From Schistocephalus solidus (Eukaryota > Platyhelminthes > Cestoda > Diphyllobothriidea > Diphyllobothriidae), in the NCBI GenBank assembly GCA_017591395.1, contig WEDG01005313.1, forward strand, positions 1-64,000: DNA of 64,000 nucleotides. Reading direction: 5' to 3'. Below, one piece after another: positions 1 to 12,581 of this stretch (position 1 is its first letter; each line of letters opens with the position of its first letter). A model generated the notes under the pieces. It saw nothing but the letters and a program-made list of their open reading frames with translations, was not told the DNA's origin and did no database searches. Made by a program: the position numbers and the translations under genes.

Positions 1-3000
1 TTGTTGTACTTCGTTTCAGTTGCATTATTGCTGAATACACTTGCGTGCTTTACAACGTAGGTACGATGAGTACCAGCGCCTATGGTCTGTGGCTGCCGTT
101 CCGTGATTGGGACCGTCGGCGTCGATATGTGGGCGATGCCCGGTTGTCTGAGAGATGCTGATGGCGCACATGGTGCTGACTTATGTGCATAGAGGCGTGC
201 TGTAGCTGTAGTCTTTATCTCCTGCTGCGTCACGCTGTTTAGCGCTTGCAAACAGGCCTGATGGTGGTGAGGGTTGCGGCGCGTCGATCGCGCACGGCGC
301 GATTGGTTGCTTCACATGGGGTGTCGCGTGATCTGGCTTTAGAAGTGCCTTCATTGGTAAAGTGCTAAGGTATAAGATCTGGAAGTAGAGACCGATGTCT
401 GATGAAGAGACTGGAGCATGCGGCACTGCTAGGGTAGCATTCCATGATTCGGTCTTAGCGTGAGTGGCTAGTCTGTGGTATGAGGTGCTCGTGTCAAGCT
501 AGCAAATACCTGGGGCATAGGCGGAGAGGCTTATCCTCAAACAGTATCTCGGAAAATTACATCATCCATATGAGGACCAGCAAGCAAGCAGAAAAGCATG
601 TGTCGCATTAGTTGGGAAGCGTTTGGTCGCCGGAGGTCGACCTAAAGTGAAAAAGCTCACAGAAAGCATTCCGGTTGGCCGCGGACTGGACACGATTGAA
701 TTTGAAGCGTCGCTTCAACCGGGTGTAAGAGCTCCTCAGCAGGAATCGGATCAAGGGAGATCCTCAACGTCAACGGCTTTCTTTATCGAAAAGAGAAAGT
801 GATCGCACTCGCAGTATGAATAACGCGTGCGTTCACTGGTACGATTCGACGAAATGTCAGCAATGTCACAAACTACCTATCAGTCTAAACCATACGCAAG
901 GGTTGCTCGGCGTAAATGCAGTTTAGAAAGAAAGGGTATGACGTCAAAGTCTCAAGAGTCCATCATATTAATTGGTATGTTGCATGTAATGCTAGTCAAA
1001 ACGGTGTCCCCACTGCAGTGATGAACAAGCGATCAAAACTGCTAAAACCAAGGTGTACAAAATAAACTAACGCTAAGTGGGGAATCGTGTTATGTCTAAA
1101 CTACAAACGAGCTCAAAGGAAGGTATCCCGCTTTCAACCGAGGATTGTTTGAATGCGAGACTCACGCGTAGATACTTAGATAGCAAAGTGTTCTTGAGGA
1201 TTGTAATGAGCTCCGCACTAGATCCAGAAAGCTATGCGCCAAAGGGACGATGAGGCAGAGGTCAGGAGTTTAATTGAGATGGCGTTCGGTAGAATGCAAT
1301 CGAAAATGAATCGATCGTTGCCACGACTGCAAGAAGTTGGGATACATCAGTACAACTAAGAGTGCTTTGTGACGTGCAGCGGCGAAAACGGAGACGTCCA
1401 CGTGCGGGTTTGTGAGTTGGCTGTGTGTGTATGAGCACCTTTCGACGAAGCGTGCATAGAGGTTAAGAGTTGGACAAGAGATGCAGGCGTAATGTAGTTG
1501 TTGAGTACCTGCGGCAGCCCTTTCCACTTTGACGTATGGCAGGAGACACTCGTCACCGTGTCAGCGACAGTTTGGGTGCACGACACCCGACTGCACGACG
1601 GAGATTGAACTTGAGGACGTGCGCTTTTAGCTGTGAACAATGGCAGAAGAGTCCGTCGCGTGCGGGTGGCGTGCGCGCAGACCTGGCGACGCTGCAAAAG
1701 TGTCTGCGGCAGGTACGCGTTTTGGTAACCTATCATCTACCGAGGGTACTGCTTCGGTTAACAACCAGAAACGTCTCTTAGGCACAAGCCACAAAGTGTA
1801 GAAGCCTGCAGAAGGATCAAGAGCAAACGAATTAATCGTATCGAAGCGAAAGCAGTGGCGAAATGCGGTGACCGTCATCGGCGGTGGATGAAAGTCCTTG
1901 CCGCACCGCTCGCATACCTCTCAGACACACTATCATGAGCTAGCATCTACGTACCTCCTCCTAACACAGCATCGTTAGCTGCTCCATAAAAGGAGTCCAA
2001 GAACTTCTTTAATTTTCTTAATAAAATTCCTATGATCGTGCATCACAAAATACAGCGAAAAGCAAGACGGAACCGCAGAGGTCGGTCGATTATAAAAGCG
2101 ATGTTTTCACCGAGAAAGTAAAAGCGGAGCATTTAGAAAAGGATATCGGCAGGCTAGCGAAATTGATGTCAATGATTGAAATGTTAGCTGTATACACCTT
2201 CAGATTAGAAGACTCCACCGGATATATGAGGGTAATCATCCAAGCTGAGTGCACTCGTCACATACTGACTTACTCTTCCAGGGCTATCACAGACAATGCT
2301 ACACACACACACACGCACGATGTCGACCGTCGATTTCGAGCAAGGTCCACTGTGCGCATTCGAATATAGGGTATTGGTGACCATGTACGGCTTAACTCGC
2401 GCGTGATTTAGTTTAAAAGTGATAGTAGACTTGCGCTGCGTCGACCGCTCTCTCTCCTACTGCCGCTACCTATGCGGTGTCAGAGACGGCGGATGGGAGA
2501 GGGCACTGGCGGCAGCGCGGCTGCCCTGGGCGTTGCCGCACGCGCTCCCTCGTGTTTCGGCATGTTTGTTGCTGGGCGCAACCCGAATTAACGCCTGCCG
2601 TAATGCCCTGATGTGGCCTCTGTGTTGGTCCAAAGCATCTATCACGTGGCCCGTTTAGAGCACACAAACTATCTTGTCGCAAGGGACCTGAATTTACCTA
2701 TTTGACTGTGGTCGTGTTGACGCGATAACGTAGACGCATATACACAAAAATCGCCATCTTACGTCTAGGTCCTCCAGAAATTGGGTCCTTATTAGTCGCT
2801 TTTGCATAAGTTTTTGGTGCGCGGCCATTGCGCGGCGGGCTAACACCTTCATCGACTTTAGCGAGTCGCTTCGCAATCTGCTGTAAAGTCCATAATGGGC
2901 TTCGCAGCAGTCTCGTGAACGAGACCTAGATAATGCTCCAAAGCGAAAACGATGAGGAAGTCGATACATTTGTACGATGTTAAACCTTACCGGCAAGACG

Positions 3001-4070
3001 CCTAATGCTGTGAACACTGTACACCACTGTCTCCATATAAGTGCGAATCTACGTGTGATGTAAGCCTATAAATTGCATGCAGTAGTCTATATTATCTGTA
3101 CTTCTAGCGAGGGAGAGTGGCAGGCAAACGGACGGCCGTTTGCAAAAGAAGCGGGTAAATGTTTAAAAAGACACAAGGGGTAAAATTTGCTTAGAACAAC
3201 TATCGCGATGCACAACAGGGCTGTCTACATTCAGTACTCTTCCGAGCATCCTAGGCTCTCTTAATCCTCTACATCGACTCTCCGGTGCGTTCACTTCCTC
3301 TGATGTCATATTCTGACAGGTTGTCTTGTACCGAATAAACCACATGCGTTTATTAATGGAATTCTGGACCGCTTATGGACTTCCTCCTTAATTATAGATC
3401 TACATTTTATTTGAGTATCCGGAAGAACACTGCCAGTTCCCGCACACCACTCATTACACTTCGCCTAATATCATGCTGAGATTTATGCCTTACCATTTTA
3501 AAACGAGAATTTTATGCAGAATGGAATGACAAATACTTTAAAGGAATAGGCAACCCCAGGGCACGCCGCACGCTCGTAAAAATGGCGACATGGGCGCGCA
3601 CGCGACGTTAGCGTAGTGATCAGGCAACCAATGAATGCGGCAGTTGCAATCATATTACCCAATCGGATTACAGGAACAGTCTTTTGAGCAAGAAGTCACG
3701 AAAGCGGTACGTGCAGTCGCGATATGAGGCTCTGGCATCGAAACATACGTAGTGCTGTTTCGAGTTCTTCTCACATACCTGCGCTCTTTGCGTAGGTTCG
3801 ATGACGGCGGACTGGCTGTTACGCAGGACGGCGGTCGCTCGAAACTGATTTTGATTGACCGCTGACGGCGGTGGTCATAATGGTCGGTCGCGGGACTCCT
3901 GAAGCCCATAATTGCGGTAGCGTCGCTGCTGCGGTAGGTGCAACGGTTTAGGCGCTGGCGGATGTGTAACGTGTATGCATACCAGATTAAAGTGCCTTTA
4001 TGCTCCTCCCGAGGCGTCGCAGCCGCACGGTGGCTGAATATCGGCAGAATAACGCATGAGCGTACAAGTC
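1..4070. other. Intergenic DNA, no gene recognised
   Basis: Short open frames occur on both strands, but none exceeds about 125 residues or shows a recognisable motif, and they overlap each other. There is no consistent coding signal, tRNA or rRNA. The only supported item inside is a dispersed repeat copy at about 2,412-2,680, described separately. A short CA run lies near 2,300. Confidence 0.6.
2412..2680 (-). repeat. Dispersed repeat 'R', minus-strand copy
   Basis: On the minus strand this matches two other places in the window, 46,865-47,220 and 62,820-63,180. Shared blocks include a segment reading GGACCAACAC after a GGGCC box, a block with 'ggtagat' and 'caagtctactatcactt', and the same order of both. 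The match is diverged and interrupted, so this is an old copy. I do not recognise the family. It contains no coding motif. Confidence 0.55.
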
Positions 4071-4075
4071 TGAGA

Positions 4076-4215
4076 AGACTGGAATAGCCATTTCTGGTTT
4101 AGTCGGGCATCCACCAGCCAGCCATACTCAACCCAGGTGTTTGCGGCACGAGGCTCAGACTTCCACGACCTGTTGGTTAGAAGTCCAGCGCTCTAAACCC
4201 ACTGCACCACTTCCT
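4076..4215 (-). mobile_element. tRNA-derived repeat unit, diverged, minus strand
   Basis: Reading the minus strand, a tRNA-like head with degenerate A and B boxes is followed by the conserved domain ending in GCCAGAAATGG-type sequence. The hammerhead core is damaged (CTGGTGG in place of CTGATGA), while the downstream GAAA is kept. It lies directly before a plus-strand unit, so the two form a head-to-head inverted pair. Confidence 0.7.
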
Positions 4216-4315
4216 CGTCATAGTAGCAGTTTCCGATTGTGAGATATTAACCACGATAAGTACGCTCTCGCTCGAGTGCAGAACTAACTCTTCTCTGTAA
4301 TGTCGTGCTGCCTCT

Positions 4316-4606
4316 GATGCGAGTCACGGCGCGGCTATTGGCGAGGCTCGGTGCTTGAGCCCAAGGCACGATGGGACGAGTAGGTCCTGTAACCGATCGG
4401 TGAACACTAGCTAATATTCCCGATCAAAACCGGCAAGACAACGAGCTCGTGGCGCAATGGGTAGAGCGTTGGACGCTAATAATAGATCCGCAGTTCGAAA
4501 CCTCGGGTGCCACAACACCCTGGTTTCGACTGCTGGCTGGCTGATGACTGACCTATGAACCAGAAATGGTCATTCAGTCTTTCTTGTCTTTGTCTGTCAT
4601 GTTAAT
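4316..4606 (+). mobile_element. tRNA-derived repeat unit, plus strand
   Basis: The full order of the 307-bp array unit is present: spacer with 'gcttgagcccaaggcac' and 'gatcggtgaac', then 'cgatcaaaaccggcaagac', then a tRNA-like head with A box near 4,446, a B box (GTTCGAAACC, one base from consensus), and the conserved 3' domain with CTGATGA and GAAA near 4,541-4,570. Stem II of the hammerhead is degenerate here, so cleavage is unlikely. Confidence 0.75.
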
Positions 4607-5295
4607 ACGCGGTGCATGGGATCTAGAGGAACCACCAATCGAGGCTATACTGAAATCCAAAGAGATGTGTTGACGCGGTGGTTGTCAGGCGCATAGAACA
4701 TGCAAACCACATCTAGCCCCGTAGCTACACACACCATATTCCCACGGTCACCTAAATGTTGCCCCAGTGCCGCATCTCTCACAGTCTTCGTGAGGCATTG
4801 ACATTCTTGATTTGTTATAGGTATGACCCAGCTGGTGCAGTCGCATATGACGGCTGAAATCGTCACACGAAGCGTACGCCTACTTCTGGGATGGACTTCA
4901 CTGCAGTAGCAGTGAACATCTACAGGCACCACAGAAGATGCCTATGGGAAAAATACACTGACAAGATGGATTACTTACCCTCCTAGAAAATGCCATAACT
5001 CGACGCGAGGTTGCTTATAGAGACAGACCGTCGCAGTGGGCTGCCTATTCACGAGTCTCCGACTGGCCAATTAAGCCTAAATGTTCTCTAATGACCAATG
5101 CTGGCTGTTGTATCAGGTCAATGTGTAGATATTCCCGTGGCCATAGGCATTATGGGATACTTGTTCCTACTTCCTACAAAGTGTTTGCGGGTCCAGCAGG
5201 GATATTCGCGTGCTGCTCAGTCAGTAGCCGTAAGACCGGGCGTAGGTGTGCGTGCGGTACTCTAGCAGGATATTAAATTACCGGCAACAACAAAC
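4607..5295. other. Intergenic DNA, nothing recognised
   Basis: Only short overlapping open frames are present; I see no motif, repeat relation or RNA gene in this stretch. Confidence 0.5.
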
Positions 5296-5299
5296 GAGG

Positions 5300-5670
5300 G
5301 TTGATTACCATTTTTGGCTTACAAAGCCATCGTTAGCCGACTATACCCAACCCCAGTTGTTTGCGGCACCCGGGGATCGAACTCGCAACCACGGTTATCA
5401 GAAGTCCAACGTTCTAATTGTTGAGCCACTGGTTCGTTGTCTTACCGGTTTCAATCGGGAATATTAAAAATGGTAGATAGGCGCTCACCGATCGTTTACA
5501 AGAGTCACTCGTCCCGTTGTGCCTTGGGGCTCACTCTCGAAAGTACCACTGGCAGCCACACCTCGGCTGGTACTATGGGCAGAGATGAAACTACCAACAA
5601 AGACCAGGGAAAGCTGGAATGGCCATTTCTGAGCTATTAGCCGTCTTTCAGTCGGTCAGGATATGACCCA
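5300..5670 (-). mobile_element. Two tRNA-derived repeat units in tandem, minus strand
   Basis: Reading the minus strand, the 3' domain of an upstream unit (GAAATGGCCATT-type block near 5,615-5,635) leads through the spacer (ACGGGACGAGTGA and GATCGGTGAGCG blocks) into a complete tRNA-like head at about 5,350-5,440 with intact GAGCC start and a B-box-like sequence, followed by a second decayed 3' domain near 5,305-5,340. The spacing is close to the 307-bp array period, so this is an old dispersed dimer. Confidence 0.7.
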
Positions 5671-5679
5671 CAGTTTTAC

Positions 5680-8625
5680 CTCTCTTAGGTTCTCCGTTTA
5701 AGAGACATTAACACAGCAGTCACAATCACAGAACTATGAAGTTGACTTGGAATCGCAACTGACAGTATTACCATCGCTAACATTTGACAAATACAATCGC
5801 TTAGGCACTCGCGACGTACACGGTTCAAATGCCGGGTTCTTGTATTCCAGTCTAAATAAAAAAGGATAAACAAGCAAAGCGAAAAGAAATTGGCAATGTC
5901 AAAATGCTGTTCAAAAGCGTGTCCATCCAACGATCCTGCAGTGAAAGCAGGTGCAAACGACGTAGTACACCTACAATTCGGGTTAAATGGAGTCCCGGTC
6001 AGAGTGCCCTTGATCTACACGGCCTTTCGTACATTCTTACCCCTGCCCCCATCTTCAAGAGCAGTTCCGCAGGTTACAGCCCAGCTGACCTACACTCAAA
6101 CCGTGAGACGCCTGCGCCGAGTGAAACGTGCTAGCGACTAAAAATCGATACTACGGCGACTTATCGCGCGGCCGTCTCAGTCACGGCCAGCGCGCGTGTG
6201 CGTGTGTGCTCACTACGCGCAAACCGTGACTGCGGCTGTGCAGATTTGCCAGAAGCGGATTTCATAGCATGCACTCTGCCGGGGGAGGATAGGGATAGGA
6301 GAGTAGGCCCCTAGAAGACTAGGTAGGCAAACAGCGAGCGGCGTTCGATAAAGTGCACACCGACGGGACAGGGTCACCCCTGCAAGGACAGCTCTGGTAT
6401 GGGCGCGCGTAGTCGGTGCATACTTGTGGGAGTACGAAATTGAGGCCAATGATGATATGCCTGCCAGCGTAAGCGTCAACGGACAAGCGATTCATTGCAA
6501 AATTGGCATCAGGTTACTAGGGGCGCCGACCAGATCTTTAGGTATTTGCTACTCCAAACGACGTAAATGCACCAAAAACCGATTTTTGTGTATATACGAT
6601 ACTATTGCTAGAGTATAAGTACTAATTGTGAAGCACAAACCTCAACAGTGGATGACCGCGTCAAAGAAGTCTTTTGTCTTCTACTAATCCTTTTGTCCCT
6701 ATTTTAGCGACCGAAGACTTAGAGGATAGCAAACACCGAGTAACGGTAAGAACTGGGAATAAATCCCGGCTAAGATCGAGCTGAGAAGGATTGTTAAGCA
6801 CATTAACACTCATTAAGGTGATAAGGGAATGTATAATACGAAAGAACGTGAAGTGAATACATAGTAATGAAAGCAATGTACAAGAAGGACGAGTTACGGT
6901 AAGGGATAATCTGTCTGGACGGCAGATGACGCTGGCATGTTTGTTGAAAAACCGATGGGAAGCTGCAGAAAAGGGACGTGGAAGATGCTGACGTAGTGAG
7001 TGGAGCGTTAAGACGAGTTGAGGGAGAGAGGCCGGTGGTAGAGAAGGATGAGTACTGGCCATCTTCACCAAAACGCAGCTACAACTTCGCCATCCTGATA
7101 ATGCGTTCCCAGATACGTTTGCGATGGCTGGCGGCAGGTGGGTAAAAGTGTCATTTAGCAGCTGATGAGACAATCTCTTTTTATCTTAACTGTGTAAGTC
7201 CTCTCGGAGTTCCGTTACTACTCCGACGAAATTGGTTCAGTTGTTACTGGAGGTATCAGTAGGTGGTCCGCGTTTGCAAAATTCATGGTGAGGCGAGTGA
7301 CTATCACAAGATGAACCGCTCTCAGCTGTGAGCAACTGAACGCAGAACCATAAGGTTCTCGAAAGATCTCCCATGTTTGATCCTTAACGGACCAAAGCCC
7401 TCGGAAGGGCTTTTCTCAGCAACGTTGGGTAGCAAAATATGTGATTGTTTTGACGAAGACACTATGAAGAGCTCGACTTCCAGCAGATCAAATGCATTCA
7501 GAGTAGACGCTGCAAACACAGAAGTTCTCACCAACCGGAAGCAAAGCCTTTGCTCTGCTCAGAAGAGAGAAAACGGGCTCGTTAATCAGTGCAACTTTAT
7601 CCCTTCACTGCCAGATCTGGTAAGAGTAATTTGTGGGCGTTCTGGTGGTGCCTCCGGTTGAGACTTCTTCTCCTTCATTTTTTCTTTGGGCTTGTCAGCC
7701 TTTTTCTTAGCTGAATTTGCCTTATTTGGGTTATATATAAAAGTAACTGAGTACTGGTTACACCAAAGGGAGCGATCAAATGAAATGGCCTGGTGTACTG
7801 GTTCACGCGTTTCAAACATGCTGCGAAATTGCCATGCACACCTTAACTTGATCTGCCCAGAAAAAGAGCAACAGCTCCCCTTCCTTGCTGTAATCGTCAG
7901 GCAAAGTCATAACGACGAACTATAAAAAGGAAGGCGACGAACACCATGGAGCTTCTAAATTTTACAACAGCCATCTGGTAACTCAAAAAACGAATATAGA
8001 CTCACTGTAGCCACATGAAAGAATAAGAACCTGAGGCCTGATATCCCCGCAACCAGTTATTTACGCGACGGCTATCTAAATGCGTTCGTGTACGCCCTCT
8101 GAGGACCAAATCAGAAACAGCACCTATGTTATGGCATGCTCCGCCATACATCAAGGACGTGTCATAGGGAACCGAGCGCATTTCTGCGGGACTAGGGGTC
8201 GGAATTATACAAGGGTACCAGGCGCAGGAAGTTCAAGAAAATCAAGAACCGATTAAATCCTAGTAAAGAGTCGGGTGTTGTGTATCGCATTCCGTGCCTA
8301 AGCTGTTCTCGCAAATTATACGGGACAGACAGGAAGCATGTTTGAATCGTGCATACGCGAACAAAAGCTGGATGTAAAAGGGGATGATGAATCATTACAA
8401 GTGGCTACTCACACCTACGAAACGAGTAAGGAGTTTAACTTCGTTGCCACAAAGATAATCGCTCACAACAGAAGCGAGACAAGCCAGACATTGGTTGAAG
8501 CTTAAGCCTCCGATGAGAACTCAGTCAACCAATTTATCGATCTGGTCATGGCATACAGAGCCCTGTGCGATCAGCTCTGGACTGGTCCCTGCCTCTATAA
8601 CTTTTGACTGTTTTTTTGCCGCTTT
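5680..8625. other. Intergenic DNA, no gene recognised
   Basis: Several frames of 60-170 residues occur, the longest on the minus strand at 6,661-7,173. None shows domain motifs, a signal peptide or similarity to the mobile elements here, and composition does not change across them. I treat them as chance. Confidence 0.5.
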
Positions 8626-8629
8626 TATC

Positions 8630-8705
8630 CCTGCGGCAAAAAAGGGAGACCAGAATGACCATTGCTGGCTCATTAGCCGTGGTCAGCCAATCATACTCAT
8701 CCCGT
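8630..8705 (-). mobile_element. tRNA-derived repeat, 3' domain only, minus strand
   Basis: The minus strand shows the hammerhead domain with the stem II block (GGCTAATGAGCC), but the core is mutated (CTGACCA for CTGATGA and GCAA for GAAA). The tRNA head is missing. It forms a head-to-head pair with the plus-strand unit that follows. Confidence 0.65.
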
Positions 8706-8796
8706 ACTCTCTTGTAGCTCACTCTACAGCCACACCAGCATCTACAGAACGGTTAGCCTAAGAGCGCATTGAGCGTTTATCCACCAATGTCAATAT

Positions 8797-9030
8797 CACA
8801 GATCTAACCCAGCAATACCACCAGCCCGTGACTCAACGGGTAGAACGTTAGACTTCTAATCAAGAGTTCACGGTTTCGAGCCTTGGATGGTGCACCTCTT
8901 GGGTAGGGTAGGACTGACCGAGGACGGCTAATAAGCCAGAAATGGCAATTTCCGTCTTCCTTCGCTTTCTCGGTAATGCTCTTCTGTTTCTAATACAAGC
9001 TGGTGTGCAGCTGCTGGTGGGATGAGCGCC
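8797..9030 (+). mobile_element. tRNA-derived repeat unit, plus strand
   Basis: The tRNA-like head starts with AGCCCGTGACTCAACGGGTAG and carries an anticodon-loop slot reading CTTCTAA, as in tRNA-Arg(TCT). A near-consensus B box follows, then the 3' domain with AATAAGCCAGAAATGG. The CTGATGA box is altered to CCGAGGA. This older subfamily suggests the head came from a tRNA with anticodon TCT, which is inference. Confidence 0.7.
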
Positions 9031-11150
9031 CATCCGCCAAAATTAATAATCTTCCGGGGACCAGTAACAGCTCTGCAGTACCTATAACCCTGATAGACGG
9101 ATGTGGATTAAAGATTCCTTGATTTTGTCGACTTAAATTTACTTGTTGAATATGCCAACGGTCGGCCAAACATTTAAACTATTAGGCAACAGATTTACTT
9201 GTCGTCAGAGCTGGTGAACCATAGTGCTAACTTAGCAACCAGAGCCGAGCATAAGCACGAAGACTAGTTCACGTGTCTCAATCATCTGTGGCTGAGTCAC
9301 TTGGCGTAGCAACAAGACTGAAAGTAAGATTCTGCCCCAAGGACTGATTAGGTAAGGGTTTATAATGGCTCTGTCCATCATGCAAGCGTTTTATTTACGT
9401 GTAACCTGGTCTCTTGTTGTTGCCCAGTTTGACTTGCATATCTGCAGGTGCATTCCACGTAAGACATGTGTCAGACAGCACTCAGGGCCAAAGCCCGCAC
9501 ATCAAGTACCAAGTAAGTTGTTGGGAAGCAGCCAAGTGTTATAAAACGCCCCGTTACGGAGTCTAAGTTACGGATTTTGGTTAAGATTTTCACTAGCTTG
9601 AAGATGAACCGACAAAGTGGTTTTCATGAACAGCCGATAATAATTCAAATCTTCTGGCCCGACTCGAGCAACGGGGATTGCGAGGCACCAGCAACGCTGT
9701 CTACTCTTCATTTCCTCTTAAAGGAATAATACCTTCATACTCGGGTAACTCATAGAATGAAGATACACTGACGTGAATTTCTATAGACCTACGGGTAAAG
9801 AGGACTCGCCAAATTTTAGCAGCAAACGAAATCACCTCAAATACAGGAATTGTGGTAATAGGGGGGTCATATGGTTGGGACTATCTGATGGCAGAAAAAC
9901 CTCACGGTAAGACCAAAAAGATATTTAAAATAAATCAAACGCCAAAACGTGCTTAAGTACCGAAACGATGGTGGCTGCAATATACATAGCCATACCGCTA
10001 ATAGTAATCGAAGGAAACCTAAAGCCTACACCGCTCCCAAAGGCACGAGAGAATTAAAACATCTTAATCCAAACCCACGTACGTAGCAAATGTAAGTAGA
10101 CATTTATGTCAGCCATAAAAGTCATCCTACCGACCTTACGCTTTAATAAGTCCGCCCGTTATTCCACAAGGAACAAGAAGTGGGGTAGTGAGTCTTTGAG
10201 CAGGGCCTGGACTGGTAAGATCTCAAATAATGACGACCAGAAGATAGAAGTATCTTCCTGAGCACCGGGTGTAGGTGAGCCCGACAACTTCTATTGGGAA
10301 GGGAGGCGGCCAGGTAGCAGCTTCAAAATAAAAACGATCAAAGGGACGAAAATGAGTTAAAATTACATTTATTAGTCCCCTGCCACAAACAGTGGATCGA
10401 AGGCCCAGCGGACGTGATCGATAGGAGATTACCAACCACGAAATTTCTGAGGGATACACACGTAGTTTTGAAATTGCGGCGGTAGCTGGGATGTACATGC
10501 ATTATCTACGATCAACGAATAATTCAACATGTAAATCCAGCTTCTTAACGACGCAGCTGCACCAGCCTGAACGACGTGATTGATGTAAACCCTGCGTACT
10601 GCCTACAAACACTACCGTTGATACAGGCAAGATATTATTCCCTTGGATACACGACAGTTATGCAGCGACCAGTCAAAATTCATCTTCAGCACAAGACCCA
10701 CAACAACAGAGAGTTCAGGCAGCATTAATAATAAATTTAACGGGTTTAATAAATCTCTGGACACGCGTTTGAAAATGGGTGCGTCATTGCCTACGATTTC
10801 TTCGAAAGGTGACAGTTACGCAGCTAGAAGTGTTCATTTCAGCGTCTGCAACGGTAAAATTTCGGAAATACTGAAAAATAACCGCGTCAGCGTTTGGTTA
10901 TTGACCGCCGAAATTCTTCTTTCGACAGTACACTAAATTCCCTAACACAGACATCTCATTAATTTCCCAAGAAGATCCGTATTACGCAAAATTGACCAAC
11001 GTTATATCCCCAAAGTCTTACAGCAGCAGTGAAAATTCCGTTCTTAAAAAGAAGACCGATTGTGATTTATACATTAAAATTAGTTTGGGTGTAGGGGTAA
11101 TAGTTATGGGTAGCACCACACAGATAGCATTTGGTCGCTCCATTTGTCTC
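9031..11150. other. Intergenic DNA, nothing recognised
   Basis: AT-rich sequence with a few sub-100-residue frames; no motif, repeat relative in this window or RNA gene was seen. Confidence 0.5.
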
Positions 11151-11435
11151 GTACAGGTGGTGAATGCTCCTGTGGCCGCCTCTAACTGGTACCCAAATCT
11201 CACCTGTGGCTCCTCGAAGTTGGGTTCTTCCCAGCGGCCACACCCCGGGCAACCGTCACGACCGGCGGGCTAAACCAGGTGAGGGTCTCCGGTGTTGTGT
11301 GTGCCACCACACCCGGTATGTCTGACTACCGAACTTAACACCTCCCCCTCTCTCATAAACTCCTACGGTGGGGGCAACAGCAACCCCATAGGCAGCCCAG
11401 GCTAACTCGGATCGTTCTCCTACTAAAACAAAACC

Positions 11436-12560
11436 GTGACCCGTAGTGAAGTGCAGCAGCCATCAGGGATGTCTGATGAGCCCTATTTAGGGACAGCACT
11501 GCTTGCCTCTTCACGGAGGAAGGGGCTAGAAAAGGTGCCCCAAACAAATGCTGGTTATGACGTCTTCTGCGGCCGACCGCACCTCGCAGATAGCAAAATA
11601 CGCGGTCGTAAAACACAAACAAACAACAATACCCCATATCCTCATCCCCCTCACCATACCCTTCAGGCTGCTCGGGTAAGTCCACTCACACTAGCAGCCT
11701 GGAATGTTCGTTCCCTTTTAGACCGGTGCAACAGGCCGGAATTGAGTACGGCGCGAGTCGCTCGAGAACTGGTGCGCTACAAGGTGGACATTGCTGCTAT
11801 CAGCGAGACCCGATTCTCTGAGCAGGGTCAGCTGGAGGAGGTGGGTGCCGGCTACACCTTCTTCTGGAGCGGCTGACCAAAGGCAGAGCGACGCGACGCT
11901 TGTGTCGCCTTTACCATCGCGAAGGACATCGAGGGACGTCTGCCTTTTCTGCCGCCGGGTTTGAATGAACGCCTGATGAACCGCCGCCTGCCTCTTTTGA
12001 GAGACAAGTTCACTACCATAATCAGCGCCTACGCTCCCCCAATGACGAGCTTTGATGCGGCGAAGGACAAATTCTACGAGGACCTGCACGCCTTGCTGGC
12101 GACTGTGCCGAAAGAGGACAAGTTAATTGTCCTTGGTGACTTCAATGCCCGCGTCGGGGCGGACCACGCTGCCTGGCAGGGAGTGCTGGGTCCCCACGGT
12201 CACGGTAGCTGTAACGATAACGGCCTCCTTCTTCTGCGCACGTGTGCGGAACACCGTCTCCTGCTGTCCAACACCTTCTTCCGCCTTCCGACGCGGGAGA
12301 AGGCCACGTGGATGCACCCTCGGTCGCGTCGCTGGCATCTGCAGGGCTATGTTCTCGTCCGGAGGCGAGATCGACAGGACGTGCTGGTAACCAAGGCTAT
12401 CCGCGATGCCGATGGTTGGACAGATCACCGCCTCTTCATCTCCCAGATGAGGCTCCGACTGCAACCCCGACGAAGGCCCCAAGGTAAGAGGCCGCCATGT
12501 AAGTTAAATAATCTTTTATTAAATTTGCCTGCTCACTGTTTGATTTCAGCAACCAAATAA
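11436..12560 (+). pseudogene. LINE A endonuclease region (APE type), broken
   Basis: This part would nick target DNA for target-primed reverse transcription. Visible motifs in order: AAWNVRSL (start of the fold), ISETRF with the catalytic Glu, [15 protein letters not shown] with the D-x-N pair, an [13 protein letters not shown] segment, and TDHRLFIS with the catalytic Asp-His near the end. The related copies suggest the Gly in QGYV is normally Asp, which may be a damaging change. An in-frame TGA at 11,874-11,876 interrupts it and the same frame resumes at once; a one-base shift near 12,540 ends it. The Met at 11,436 is only the first available start; the region before the AAWNVRSL motif is low-complexity. 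Confidence 0.85.
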
Positions 12561-12581
12561 CCGAGAAACTAGAGGACCTGC

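Noticed and set aside
6661..7173. A 170-residue minus-strand frame
   Set aside because: Low-complexity Ser/Leu-rich with no domain pattern; it overlaps other equally good short frames.
12486..12550. A GT...AG intron in LINE A (GTAAGTTAAATAATC ... GATTTCAG), also seen in the minus copies
   Set aside because: The segment translates in frame in the family (LLLNLPA ... FSNQ), so it is coding sequence that resembles an intron; splicing is not supported.
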